Assembly (NCBI RefSeq): GCF_003985155.1
Contig: NZ_ML133688.1
Location: forward strand, 558,001-622,000
Source: Rhizobium vallis
GTDB taxonomy: Bacteria; Pseudomonadota; Alphaproteobacteria; Rhizobiales; Rhizobiaceae
DNA: 64,000 nt
Direction: 5' to 3'
This document shows positions 52,751-60,772 of this stretch, piece by piece. The first letter of the stretch is position 1. Every line of letters begins with the position of its first letter. Both the position numbers and the translations under genes were made by a program. Under the pieces are notes generated by a model. It ran no database searches and was not told where the DNA came from. It saw only the letters and a program-made list of their open reading frames with translations.

Positions 52751-52783
52751 CTCTGTCCTGCTCGGGCTCGACCCGAGCATCCA
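52751..52783. repeat. Palindromic intergenic repeat (family A, half copy)
   Basis: A single hairpin, GCTCGGG-CTCGA-CCCGAGC near 52760-52778, with the same flanks (CTCTGTC..., ATCCAC) as one half of the elements at 5203 and 23367. It lies upstream of the acetylxylan-esterase-like gene. Useful as a half-size family member. Confidence 0.75.
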
Positions 52784-52855
52784 CGCGGCCATGGTCGGCA
52801 GTCCGTCATGAAAGCAAGCCGGCGAAGTTCATCGCCGCGTCGCCGTCCCCCGGGG

Positions 52856-53638
52856 TCAGTCCGTATTCTGCCCCGCCGCCTCCAGGATCAGCCGGGTGAT
52901 CTCGTCGGGATGGGAGATCAGCGAGAGGTGGCTGGCCTTCACCTCGATGGTTTTTGCGCCCATGCGCTTGGCCATGAAGCGTTCGAGATCGGGATCGATC
53001 GTCCGATCTTCGGTCGAAACGGCATACCAGCTCGGCTTGGAGCGCCAGGCGGCCTGCGTCGTCTTGCCTGATAGCAGCGCCTTCTGGAACGGCTGCTGGA
53101 CGGCGTAGAGCACCTTGGCTTTGGCTTCCGGCAGGTCGCCGGCGAAATCTCTGAGGAAAGCGGCTTCGCTCAAGCGTCCCTCATCGCCGTCGAAGACGAT
53201 GCCGGCAGAGGCCGGCGGTGTGGGATAAGTCTTGGCGAGCGCGGTATAATCCTCGCCCGCATCCGGCGCCCGCGCCGCGACATAGACGAGCGCCGAAACA
53301 TTAGGATGCACGCCGGCCTCGGTGACGAGCATTCCGGAAAAGGAATGCCCGACCAGCACGGTCGGTCCGTCCTGACGGTCAAGCACGCGCGTAACGGCAG
53401 CAACGGCCTCCGGCAGCGTCGTCAGCGGGTTCTGCACTGCAGTCGCGTTGAGCCCTGCCGCCTGCAGACGCGTGATCACCTCGCTCCAGCAGGAGCCGTC
53501 GGCAAACAGCCCGTGCGCCAGCACGATATTGCGTGCCTTAACGGGTGCTGATGTCGCGGCCATGCCGCGGCTGGAGAGAAGAGTGGCGGCCGCGCCGGCA
53601 ACGAGGGCGGCCGAGAAAGCCCGTCTGTTCATCATCAT
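52856..53638 (-). CDS. Exported alpha/beta hydrolase (MNNR-type Tat/Sec leader)
   Basis: 260 aa. The N-terminus MMMNRRAFSAALVAGAAATLL (twin Arg) suggests Tat export, with cleavage near MAA-TS. Core motifs: IVLAHGLFADGSCW (oxyanion), nucleophile Ser in VGHSFSGMLV, and His in KASHLSLISHPD. It resembles esterases of the salicylate/methyl-ester hydrolase type in the AB-hydrolase 6 family. Substrate unknown. Confidence 0.85.
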   Translation of the reverse strand: MMMNRRAFSAALVAGAAATLLSSRGMAATSAPVKARNIVLAHGLFADGSCWSEVITRLQAAGLNATAVQNPLTTLPEAVAAVTRVLDRQDGPTVLVGHSFSGMLVTEAGVHPNVSALVYVAARAPDAGEDYTALAKTYPTPPASAGIVFDGDEGRLSEAAFLRDFAGDLPEAKAKVLYAVQQPFQKALLSGKTTQAAWRSKPSWYAVSTEDRTIDPDLERFMAKRMGAKTIEVKASHLSLISHPDEITRLILEAAGQNTD

Positions 53639-53759
53639 GATCTGGTTTCCTCACGTGTTGAGAGACTATTGAGAGGTCGAAAGCATGGGCCCGGGAAAAT
53701 CGGCTTGATCGATGACATCATCTCGGAACCGCCCATCTCCGGCGCGAGTTTGCGGCTCC

Positions 53760-54155
53760 TTACGGCACGGGGCAACGGTATTTATAGGCGATCAAAGTGG
53801 TCATCAGATCGTCGCCGCTGGCGTCGCGTATGCCGGGATTTTCTTCCAGGAATGTACACAGCGTATTGCCGATCGCCGCCGCGGTGGTTCCAATCGGGAC
53901 GCACAGGTTTACGCCGATGGAATTGCCAAAATAAGCCGAGTTCACCATCGCCTTCGGCCTGGGCACCGCTTCGTTGAAAATACGCCGGGCAAGATAGTCG
54001 TCCCGGTTCCATTTATCCAACCAACCGGCAACGTAGCCGACAACCAATTGCCGGGAGCCGCTGCAATCAGAATATAGCAGGTCACCACTCGAAAATCCGG
54101 CGGGAACCTTTGCTGAAACCGTTGCCAACAAGGTAGCGATAAGAATGCCCGACAT
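53760..54155 (-). CDS. Rap1a/Tai-like exported protein
   Basis: 131 aa with a hydrophobic N-terminus (ILIATLLATVSA). The pattern GDLLYSDC...VVGYVAGWLD...NLCVPIG...FLEENPGIRD...LIAYKYRCP with four Cys (C31, C85, C100, C128) fits the Rap1a/Tai fold, known from T6SS amidase immunity proteins. No T6SS or amidase gene is nearby, so here it could be an orphan immunity or a domesticated periplasmic protein. GGGAGG precedes ATG 54155; a TTG 54167 frame is longer. Confidence 0.7.
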   Translation of the reverse strand: MSGILIATLLATVSAKVPAGFSSGDLLYSDCSGSRQLVVGYVAGWLDKWNRDDYLARRIFNEAVPRPKAMVNSAYFGNSIGVNLCVPIGTTAAAIGNTLCTFLEENPGIRDASGDDLMTTLIAYKYRCPVP

Positions 54156-54416
54156 CACACCTCCCAAGCTCTCGATGAGGCGGAGCTTTGATCGGGAAAG
54201 TGTCGGAAATGAGCTTCAAAAGTGTCATCTTTTCTGCTGCATTCAAAAGTAGCAATTGGCGGCCGCCGGCGCTTCTGGGAGGCCCATCAGTCGGCTGGAT
54301 TGGATCGGCTGCGGCTTACTCTATCCGCTCGTGGGTGGCGCAAAAATTCGGTGAAGCGTCGCGCGTCCGATTGGACACGCCGCACCTTCCTTCACGCAGA
54401 AATCGACGTCTAAAGC

Positions 54417-54440
54417 TTGCGATTTAATCGGATGCGATAT
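54417..54440 (+). promoter_or_regulatory. Putative OhrR operator upstream of ohrR
   Basis: GATTTAATCGGAT (54421-54433), extended as TTGCGATTTAATCGGATGCG, precedes ohrR by 50 bp. The same 13-mer occurs at 58600-58612 upstream of ohr. AATCGGAT is thus the shared half-site. The rest of 54156-54416 shows no gene I can support. Confidence 0.7.
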
Positions 54441-54481
54441 ATATAAGTATCAGCATCCAACAAGCCGCACAGGATAGAACC

Positions 54482-54988
54482 ATGTCCGCGTCCAAGACCG
54501 CAAAAGCAACCGACATGCCCGCGTCAGCCTCCCCGCAGACCGGCAAGGACGACAGGAAGCTTTCGAACTTCCTGTGCTTCGCCGTCTATTCCGCCAATCT
54601 CGCCTTCGGCCGCGCCTATAAGCCGATCCTGGACGAGCTTGGCCTGACCTACACGCAATATATCGCGCTGGTCGCCCTCTCCGAAGAAGAGAACCAGACG
54701 GTCAGCATGCTGGGGGAAAAGCTGTTCCTCGAATCCAATACGCTGACGCCGATCCTCAAGAAGCTGGAATCGGCAGGCTATCTCACGCGCCATCGCGATC
54801 CCGCTGATGAACGGCAGGTCCGCGTCAGCCTGACGCCGGCCGGGCGCGATCTCCTCCTCGAGGTCGATCCCGACGGCACGCTGATTGCCGCCAGCGGCCT
54901 CGGCGATGATTTCCCCGTCGTGCAGCAGTCGGTGACGAGGCTGCGCGACAACCTGCTGCGGGCGCAGGCCGAACCGGGGAAATCCTGA
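54482..54988 (+). CDS. ohrR: MarR-family organic hydroperoxide sensor OhrR
   Basis: 168 aa. The reactive Cys is C32 in LSNFLCFAVYSAN, the hallmark of OhrR. The winged helix follows (VSMLGEKLFLESNTLTPILKKLESAGYLTRHRD, about 80-115). A ~30-residue Ala/Ser/Lys arm precedes the domain and is longer than usual. Oxidation by organic hydroperoxides releases it from DNA. It should repress itself and ohr at 58113. Confidence 0.92.
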   Translation: MSASKTAKATDMPASASPQTGKDDRKLSNFLCFAVYSANLAFGRAYKPILDELGLTYTQYIALVALSEEENQTVSMLGEKLFLESNTLTPILKKLESAGYLTRHRDPADERQVRVSLTPAGRDLLLEVDPDGTLIAASGLGDDFPVVQQSVTRLRDNLLRAQAEPGKS

Positions 54989-55057
54989 TCGCTGCGGCTG
55001 TCACGCGTTGGTGACATGCCTGCGGCGACGCATTTTCTTCCACAGCGAGGAGACCAC

Positions 55058-55471
55058 ATGCCCGAGATCGCGATGGGTGCGTTGAGCCGCAACGGAATGC
55101 TTCTTCTCGCAAGGCGAAGTTCAGAGCGCCGGATCTATCCGGATTGCTGGAGTCTCCCCGGCGGCCATATCGAGGATGGCGAAGACGCCGAGGCGGCGAT
55201 GCGCCGGGAATTGATGGAGGAAATCAGCGTCGCGCCCGAGCGCTGGCAGCTTGCGGCAAAGTTCGTATCGCAAGCTCCGCCCGAGGCATCCGCCACCTTT
55301 CACGTCTATCACGTCGATCAATGGCAGGGATTGCCGCAGCTCGTCGGCGACGAACATACCGAACTCAGATGGTTCAGTGCCGCCGATATCGAACAGGAAA
55401 CCGAGCTGGCGCCGCCCCAGCTCGGTGAAATACTCGCCAGCCTAGTACTGCAAGAAAGCGGCAGAGACTAA
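55058..55471 (+). CDS. NUDIX hydrolase
   Basis: 137 aa. Complete Nudix box GGHIEDGEDAEAAMRRELMEE (G-x5-E-x7-R-E-x2-E-E). LLLARRSSERRIYPDCWSLPGG precedes it. Hydrolyses a nucleoside-diphosphate-linked substrate; 8-oxo-dGTP clean-up would suit a place in a peroxide region, but is unproven. GCGAGGAG precedes ATG 55058. It lies 69 bp after ohrR and could be co-transcribed. Confidence 0.9.
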   Translation: MPEIAMGALSRNGMLLLARRSSERRIYPDCWSLPGGHIEDGEDAEAAMRRELMEEISVAPERWQLAAKFVSQAPPEASATFHVYHVDQWQGLPQLVGDEHTELRWFSAADIEQETELAPPQLGEILASLVLQESGRD

Positions 55472-55492
55472 AAGCACGGCGCGCTTCCTGAC

Positions 55493-56794
55493 CTACTCGC
55501 GCAGCGACCGGAACGCCGTCCGAAGCTCGGCAGTGAAAGCCGCCGGCTGTTCCCAGGCGGCGAAGTGGCCGCCCTTTTCCAGCCTGTTGTAATGAATGAG
55601 CTTCGGATAGGCCTTCTCCGCCCAGCTCTGCGGCGCCTGGTAGATCTCATCGGGAAAAGCACTGACGGCGACCGGGATCTTGATGCCCCTGGGGTCGAAG
55701 AATCCGCCGCTCGGATGGTGCGCGTTTTCCCAATAGAGGCGCGCCGAGGAAATTGCGGTATTCGTCAGCCAGTAGAGCGTGACGTTGTCGAGGATATCGT
55801 CCTTCGTCAGCCCCTCGGCCTCGCCGTCGAACACACGCGCAATCATCCGGTAGCTGCGGATGTCGTGATCGAGCATCCATGCGGCGAGCCCGACGGGCGA
55901 GTCGACGATCGCGTAGAGCGTCTGCGGCCGGTTGTTCATCTCGATGGCATAACCCAGCCCGTTCTTGTAAAAGTCGTCGAGCTGATCCCAGGCGCGCCGT
56001 TCGTCCGGCGACAGGTCGGCGGGCGGCGGGCCGCCGCCGGCGAGAGCCTTGGCGATGTCGGCCGGAACCGTGGCGGCCATATTGGTGTGGATGCCGAGCA
56101 AACCCGGAGGTTGCTGCACCGCCATCAGTTCGGTAACCGCATTGCCCCAGTCGCCGCCCTGCGCCACGAACTTCGTGTAGCCGAGACGTTGCATCAGCGC
56201 CGCCCAGGCGTGCGCGATGCGAGGCGGGTTCCAGCTCCCCGACCCCGTCGGTTTCCCGGAAAAGCCGTAACCCGGCAAAGACGGGATCACGACATCAAAG
56301 GCGTCCTCTTCGCTCCCGCCATGCGCTGTCGGATCGGTGAGCGGTTCGATGATCTTCAGCTGCTCGATGATCGAGCCAGGCCATCCATGCGTGACGATAA
56401 TTGGCAAGGCATTTTTATGTTTGGAGCGGACGTGAATGAAATGAATGTCAAGCCCGTCGATCTCGGTGATGAACTGCGGGAACGTGTTGAGCCGCGCTTC
56501 CATCTTGCGCCAGTCGTAATCCGTCGCCCAATGGTTCGCGAGCTTCTGGATCGTCGAAAGCTGCACGCCCTGCCCGTCGCCCGCGACCGTCTCCTTGTCG
56601 GGCCAGCGGGTCGCGGCAACGCGCCGTTTGAGATCATCGAGCTGATCCTGAGGGAAGCTGACGCTGAACGGGCTGATCACCTCGCCGTTCGCCCGCGCGC
56701 CGGACACGCCGGCGATGAGGCTGATGGCTCCGGCGGCGGCCGTGGCCGCAAGCAGCTCGCGCCGCGTCGGCGAAAATGAAGATGTGGGGGACAT
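55493..56794 (-). CDS. Tat-exported epoxide hydrolase-family protein (EHN domain), copy 2
   Basis: 433 aa, paralogue of 18184-19497 throughout. Tat-like leader (TRRELLAATAAAGAISLIAG, cleavage near ARA-NG), EHN domain (FSVSFPQDQLDDLKRRVAA), HGWPGS oxyanion, nucleophile Asp in QGGDWGNAV and late His in KGGHFAAWEQP. Spans, insert lengths and order of motifs are the same as in copy 1. It could detoxify epoxides in the periplasm; the OhrR/Ohr neighbourhood is in line with that. Confidence 0.9.
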   Translation of the reverse strand: MSPTSSFSPTRRELLAATAAAGAISLIAGVSGARANGEVISPFSVSFPQDQLDDLKRRVAATRWPDKETVAGDGQGVQLSTIQKLANHWATDYDWRKMEARLNTFPQFITEIDGLDIHFIHVRSKHKNALPIIVTHGWPGSIIEQLKIIEPLTDPTAHGGSEEDAFDVVIPSLPGYGFSGKPTGSGSWNPPRIAHAWAALMQRLGYTKFVAQGGDWGNAVTELMAVQQPPGLLGIHTNMAATVPADIAKALAGGGPPPADLSPDERRAWDQLDDFYKNGLGYAIEMNNRPQTLYAIVDSPVGLAAWMLDHDIRSYRMIARVFDGEAEGLTKDDILDNVTLYWLTNTAISSARLYWENAHHPSGGFFDPRGIKIPVAVSAFPDEIYQAPQSWAEKAYPKLIHYNRLEKGGHFAAWEQPAAFTAELRTAFRSLRE

Positions 56795-56930
56795 GACGCT
56801 CTCCTATCGTTCGATCTGCGTGGATGGGATACGAGGATCGACTGGCCGACCTCGTTTGTAACAGCAGGTCATTCGCGTCTGCCCGGGACTATGCGCCCGG
56901 GCATTCCGGGGGTCAATTGACCCGCTGAGG

Positions 56931-58001
56931 CTATGCTTCTGCTGCCTTGACTGCTCTTTCAGGCTGGCGCGACGACCCTGTTGCAAGCGCGCCCTCCTCC
57001 ATCATCTCGGCGGCTTTCGCGTAGCCGCCGCCCATTCCGTCGAGAAAATGCAGGTGCGAATCCGGCCGGCCCGACGGCACCAGGCAGGTCATCAGCGCAT
57101 GCGACTGGCGGTGCAGGCCGAAATCGATCTCGCCGCGCGCTCTTGCCGCGATGAGGATGGCTTCGACGCTGCCGATCTCTTCCGGCGCGCAATCCAGCGT
57201 CAGGCGCAGACCGTCGTCGAACTTGCGGAAATCCGAATGGGAGGCGACTTCCGCCCAGCCTTCCGCACTGACCTGCTTCGCACTGTCCCTCGGGATAGCA
57301 TTATCCCGCGAAAGCGGATGTGACCGGCGCGACCCGGCATCGAAAACCTGAAGCACGCGCCTGGCGAGCGCCGCGAAAACCTCGGGGCTGGTATCGTCCC
57401 GGGGTTCGACCAGCAGCGAGAGGATCTCGCCCCGCCGGCTGGCGAACGGCGCCCAATCGCAGCTGAGGCCCGTCAGGTCGGGCTTCGTCGCATAGCGGCC
57501 GGGCTTGACCAGATAGCGGCCGTTCTTGATCTGCTGTTCCGCCCATTTGAGCCCGCCGCCGGCAAACATCGCAAAGGTCGCGTTCTCGGAAGCGGCATAG
57601 CGGGCGATCTTCACGTCGCGCCCGCCGGCGCGGATCTCGCGCACAGTCAGCAGCCCGACACGAAGGTCGAGATCAAGATCGCTTCTGGCAAAACCAGCAA
57701 CCTGCCGCAATGCCGATGTCGCGGCCATCAACCCGTGCGGCGGCAGGGCAAAGGCCGCGCCGTCTCCGCGAAACACGAAGGGAAAGTCGAACGAGCCCCA
57801 GGCATTGCCGAGTGCCGCGATGATCGAGGCGCCGGCATAGTTGACGTCCTCATAGCGCCCTGCCCCGATCGCCGCAGTCGAGCTGACGACATCGGTGATG
57901 CCGATCAACCAATCGTCGGGCAGCGGTTCGTAGACATCGGGATCGAGCAGAAGCGAAAACTCGTCATAGGCCGGGTGCGGCTCTGCGTGGCTGCTGGTCA
58001 T
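56931..58001 (-). CDS. DUF3095 protein (adenylate-cyclase-like)
   Basis: 356 aa. The N-terminal region carries a nucleotidyl-cyclase-like segment, WLIGITDVVSSTAAIGAGRYEDVNYAGA, with Asp in the metal position and FVFRGDGAAFALPP. This is the DUF3095 pattern, related to class III cyclases. Late segments include HSDFRKFDDGLRLTLDC and SHLHFLDGMGGGYAKAAEMM. Whether it makes cAMP is unknown. It lies 111 bp after ohr on the same strand. Confidence 0.85.
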   Translation of the reverse strand: MTSSHAEPHPAYDEFSLLLDPDVYEPLPDDWLIGITDVVSSTAAIGAGRYEDVNYAGASIIAALGNAWGSFDFPFVFRGDGAAFALPPHGLMAATSALRQVAGFARSDLDLDLRVGLLTVREIRAGGRDVKIARYAASENATFAMFAGGGLKWAEQQIKNGRYLVKPGRYATKPDLTGLSCDWAPFASRRGEILSLLVEPRDDTSPEVFAALARRVLQVFDAGSRRSHPLSRDNAIPRDSAKQVSAEGWAEVASHSDFRKFDDGLRLTLDCAPEEIGSVEAILIAARARGEIDFGLHRQSHALMTCLVPSGRPDSHLHFLDGMGGGYAKAAEMMEEGALATGSSRQPERAVKAAEA

Positions 58002-58112
58002 GGCATGTTCTCCGGATCGGCAGGGTTTGCGATGCCTGCTCAGGAACGGATCTGCCGGCCGATCGGCAGATCCCCGCTTCGAAGATGACGGCGACGAGGC
58101 CGGCCCTTCCGT

Positions 58113-58508
58113 TCAGACAAGCCTGGTCTCGACGTCGATATTGCCGCGCGTCGCCTTGGAATAAGGGCAGATGCCATGGGCTGCGTGGATCAGTTCCTCG
58201 GCGACGTCGCGCTCGATGCCGGCCAGGCTGACATTGAGGCGGGCGCGCAGGAAGAAGGAGCCGTTGTCGGCGTGGAGAGTGATTTCGGCGTCGACCTCGG
58301 GACCGGCCGGCAGCGCGATCTTGCGCTGCGAGGCCGCAAGTTCGATAGCGCCGATATAGCAGGCCGACCAAGCGGCGCCGAACAGGTTTTCGGCAGCCGG
58401 ATGCGGCTGCGGCAGCTTGATGTCGAGCGTGCCGTCGCTGCTGCGGGCGTAGCCTTCGCGGCCGCCGACGATATGGGTCTTGCCAGTGAAAAGAAGCTTC
58501 TCGGTCAT
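58113..58508 (-). CDS. ohr: Organic hydroperoxide resistance protein Ohr
   Basis: 131 aa. Catalytic Cys50 in AAWSACYIGA and resolving Cys114 in HGICPYSKATRGN. The rest (EVDAEITLHADNG, LNVSLAGIERDVAEELI) is canonical OsmC/Ohr. It reduces fatty-acid and other organic hydroperoxides, using lipoylated proteins. ATG 58508 gives the normal start; two operator half-site copies lie upstream. Confidence 0.94.
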   Translation of the reverse strand: MTEKLLFTGKTHIVGGREGYARSSDGTLDIKLPQPHPAAENLFGAAWSACYIGAIELAASQRKIALPAGPEVDAEITLHADNGSFFLRARLNVSLAGIERDVAEELIHAAHGICPYSKATRGNIDVETRLV

Positions 58509-58536
58509 GGTGGTATCCTTTTGGTTTGATTTACAG

Positions 58537-58613
58537 CGCATCCGATCTAATCGGATGCGTGTTAAATATTCCCGATCGAACTCGATGTCAACACCATTCG
58601 ATTTAATCGGATA
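58537..58613. promoter_or_regulatory. Two OhrR-type operators upstream of ohr
   Basis: CGCATCCGAT (58537-58546) and ATCGGATGCG (58550-58559) form a perfect 10-bp inverted repeat around CTA. A second, degenerate copy, ATTCGATTTAATCGGATA, lies at 58596-58613 and shares 13 bases with the site before ohrR (54421-54433). Confidence 0.8.
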
Positions 58614-58679
58614 CGATTTATCTTGGTTCAAGCCTGACGGCTTGCCAGGCGCCCGTCATGCCGGCCGCCCGGCTGTGCA

Positions 58680-59876
58680 TCACAGGCTTGCAGCCGGCGC
58701 AGGACGGGCGGCGCGCGTGCCGAGAAGAACCAGCGGAACCGCGATTACATAGATGACGACGACGGAGAGCCAGATGGCGCCCGGCCATGCCTTCTGGACG
58801 GTGAGATAGAATGTCGAGAAGGCCAGCGGGCCGATGATCGAAGCCAGGCTGACGGCCGATGTCAGCACGCCCTGGAGCTGGCCCTGACGGGCGGGATCGA
58901 CCTGCCGGCTGGCGAACGCCTGGAACGCCGGCGTGCCGATGCCGCCGAGCGCGAAGACCGGCATGATCGCGAACACGATCCAGCCCTGGCTGGCAAAGGC
59001 CATGGCGAGGAGAGCGAGACAGGCGCAGACGATGCCGACGATAACGGCGCCGCGTTCACCGAGCCGTTTGCTGGCCGGGCCGGGCAAGAGCGCCTGCACC
59101 ACGGTCTGGCAGATGCCGAAAGCGCCGAGCGAAAGGCCAATCCAGAGGCCGTTCCAGTGGAACGTGTCGAAACCCCACAAGGCCCAGCACGTGCCATAGG
59201 CCTCGCCGGTGGCGCTCAGGATGAAGAACACCAGGATGACGGGCAGAAGCCCCTTCATCGACAGGACCCAGCTGAGCGGCCGCAGCGGATTGAGCGCCGC
59301 AAGGTCGATCTTCTCGCGTGCCGGCGTGCGTGACTCCGGCAGAACGAAATAGGCCAGCAGCATATTGCAGGCATTGAGCGCGGCAGCGGCGATGAAAGGG
59401 AGCCGCAGCCACTGATCGCCGAGCAACCCGCCGAGCGCCGGGCCGATGATGAAGCCGATGCCGAACGTCGCGTTGAACAGGCCGAAACGACGGGCTCGCC
59501 TATCCTCGGCGGAAATGTCGGTGATGTAGGCCATCGCCACCGAGACATTGGCGCTGGTCAGGCCCGCGATGGCGCGGCCGAGCAGCAGCATCCAAAGCTC
59601 CGGCGCAAAGGCCATGACGAGATAGTTGATCGCCGCCCCGGCAAGCGAAATCAACAGCACCGGACGCCGGCCGAGATTGTCGCTCAAAGCGCCGAGCACC
59701 GGCGCGAAGATGAACTGCATCAGCGCGTAGAGCGCCGTCATGATCCCGATATAGGGAGCGATATTCCCGGCATGGGTCACCTCCTCAAGAAGCCGCGGGA
59801 GAATGGGAAAAATGAGCCCTATGCCTGCGGCGTCGAGGCCAATTGCAGTGAAGATAACGATGAGAGGTTTGTTCAT
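58680..59876 (-). CDS. TetA-family MFS exporter
   Basis: 398 aa, twelve membrane helices. GIGLIFPILPRLLEE (helix 1), ALSDNLGRRPVLLISL (motif A) and GRAIAGLTSANVSVAMAYITDI (motif C region) are the class A-G tetracycline exporter pattern. The real substrate may be other than tetracycline. It is divergent from a TetR gene, with two identical operators in the 140-bp gap. Confidence 0.92.
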   Translation of the reverse strand: MNKPLIVIFTAIGLDAAGIGLIFPILPRLLEEVTHAGNIAPYIGIMTALYALMQFIFAPVLGALSDNLGRRPVLLISLAGAAINYLVMAFAPELWMLLLGRAIAGLTSANVSVAMAYITDISAEDRRARRFGLFNATFGIGFIIGPALGGLLGDQWLRLPFIAAAALNACNMLLAYFVLPESRTPAREKIDLAALNPLRPLSWVLSMKGLLPVILVFFILSATGEAYGTCWALWGFDTFHWNGLWIGLSLGAFGICQTVVQALLPGPASKRLGERGAVIVGIVCACLALLAMAFASQGWIVFAIMPVFALGGIGTPAFQAFASRQVDPARQGQLQGVLTSAVSLASIIGPLAFSTFYLTVQKAWPGAIWLSVVVIYVIAVPLVLLGTRAARPAPAASL

Positions 59877-59930
59877 GAGCGCGTCCTCCGGCTCTGGCGC
59901 TCTTGCGCCTGTTTATACCGAGTTTAAATA

Positions 59931-59993
59931 TGTACTGAGTACAGTCATATTCCGACGCGAGAGGAAGTCAATGTTAAATGTGTACTGAGTACA
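59931..59993. promoter_or_regulatory. Two identical TetR-type operators
   Basis: The perfect palindrome TGTACT-G-AGTACA occurs at 59931-59943 and 59981-59993, exactly 50 bp apart, or about five helical turns. One is near each divergent gene start. The second overlaps the ATG of the longer TetR frame (59978), so the true start is downstream. Confidence 0.88.
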
Positions 59994-60016
59994 AAATTCC
60001 TGCTATCGATTCCGCC

Positions 60017-60655
60017 ATGTCCACGCCATCAGACCTCAGAACCCGCAAGCGCCTCGCAACGCGACGCGCCATCACCCTGGCCGCCGACCGCCTCTTCCGC
60101 GAGCGGGGCTTCGAGCATGTGACGGTCGATGAGATTGCCACTGCTGCCGATGTCGGGCGGATGACGGTGTTCAACCACTTCCCGCGCAAGGAGGACATGT
60201 TCTTCGACCGCGATGAGGAAGGCCGCGAGATCCTGCGCGAAGCCTTGCGGCAGCGAGAACCCGGCGTCTCGCCGATCGAGACCCTGCGCCGGCTCGCCCA
60301 TCGGCTCGTCGCCGAGCAAGCGCCCTTCGTTCAATTTACCGCCGGGAGCGAGGGTTTCGTCGAAACGGTCGAACGCAGCGAAACGCTCAAGGCGCGGGCG
60401 AGAGCCATCCGGGACGAGCTGGCGGAAATGGTGGCGGCGGCGCTGGCGGAAGGTGCAGGAAAAGACGTTGACGACCCAGCGGCCCATCTGGCCGCCGGCC
60501 TGCTGCTCGCGACATGGACCGTCGCCTTCATCCAGGCACACCGGATCTTCCGACGCGGCCGGGATGCCGAGGAGGCGAAAGCCGCCTTTCTCGCCATCGT
60601 CGACCAGGGCACCATCGGCCTCAAAGCCGCGATGGCAGGCACGCCTTACGCTTGA
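60017..60655 (+). CDS. TetR-family repressor
   Basis: 212 aa. HTH residues ~13-58 (RLATRRAITLAADRLFRERG, VTVDEIATAADVGRMTVFNHFPRKEDM), then the helical ligand domain. It should repress itself and the divergent TetA-like exporter by binding the two 13-bp palindromes. Start ATG 60017 is chosen because the upstream frame contains the second operator. Confidence 0.92.
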   Translation: MSTPSDLRTRKRLATRRAITLAADRLFRERGFEHVTVDEIATAADVGRMTVFNHFPRKEDMFFDRDEEGREILREALRQREPGVSPIETLRRLAHRLVAEQAPFVQFTAGSEGFVETVERSETLKARARAIRDELAEMVAAALAEGAGKDVDDPAAHLAAGLLLATWTVAFIQAHRIFRRGRDAEEAKAAFLAIVDQGTIGLKAAMAGTPYA

Positions 60656-60670
60656 CTAATTGCCGCCTAG

Positions 60671-60772
60671 CGCATCGGCCCGAAAATCGGAATCGATTTT
60701 CGGAAAGCACGATGCGAGGATTGAGAGAGTTAGAGCGTCCTTTGTGCGTCCGACAGGACGCACGGCGCTCTA
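60671..60772. repeat. Rhizobial palindromic element between convergent genes
   Basis: Two hairpins in tandem. CGCATCG/CGATGCG bound 60671-60716, with an inner CGAAAATCG-gaat-CGATTTTCG stem. TAGAGCG/CGCTCTA bound 60731-60772, with GTGCGTCC/GGACGCAC inside. It contains the stop codon of the metallopeptidase gene (60770-60772). This pair of hairpins recurs widely in rhizobia and probably serves as a two-way terminator. Confidence 0.85.

Noticed and set aside
54188..54427. Short plus-strand frames in the gap before ohrR
   Set aside because: No good ribosome site, no conserved-looking protein and a run into the OhrR operator; left as intergenic.
59978..60016. Longer TetR start at ATG 59978
   Set aside because: The added codons cover the 13-bp operator, and TetR proteins normally start close to the HTH; ATG 60017 is better.
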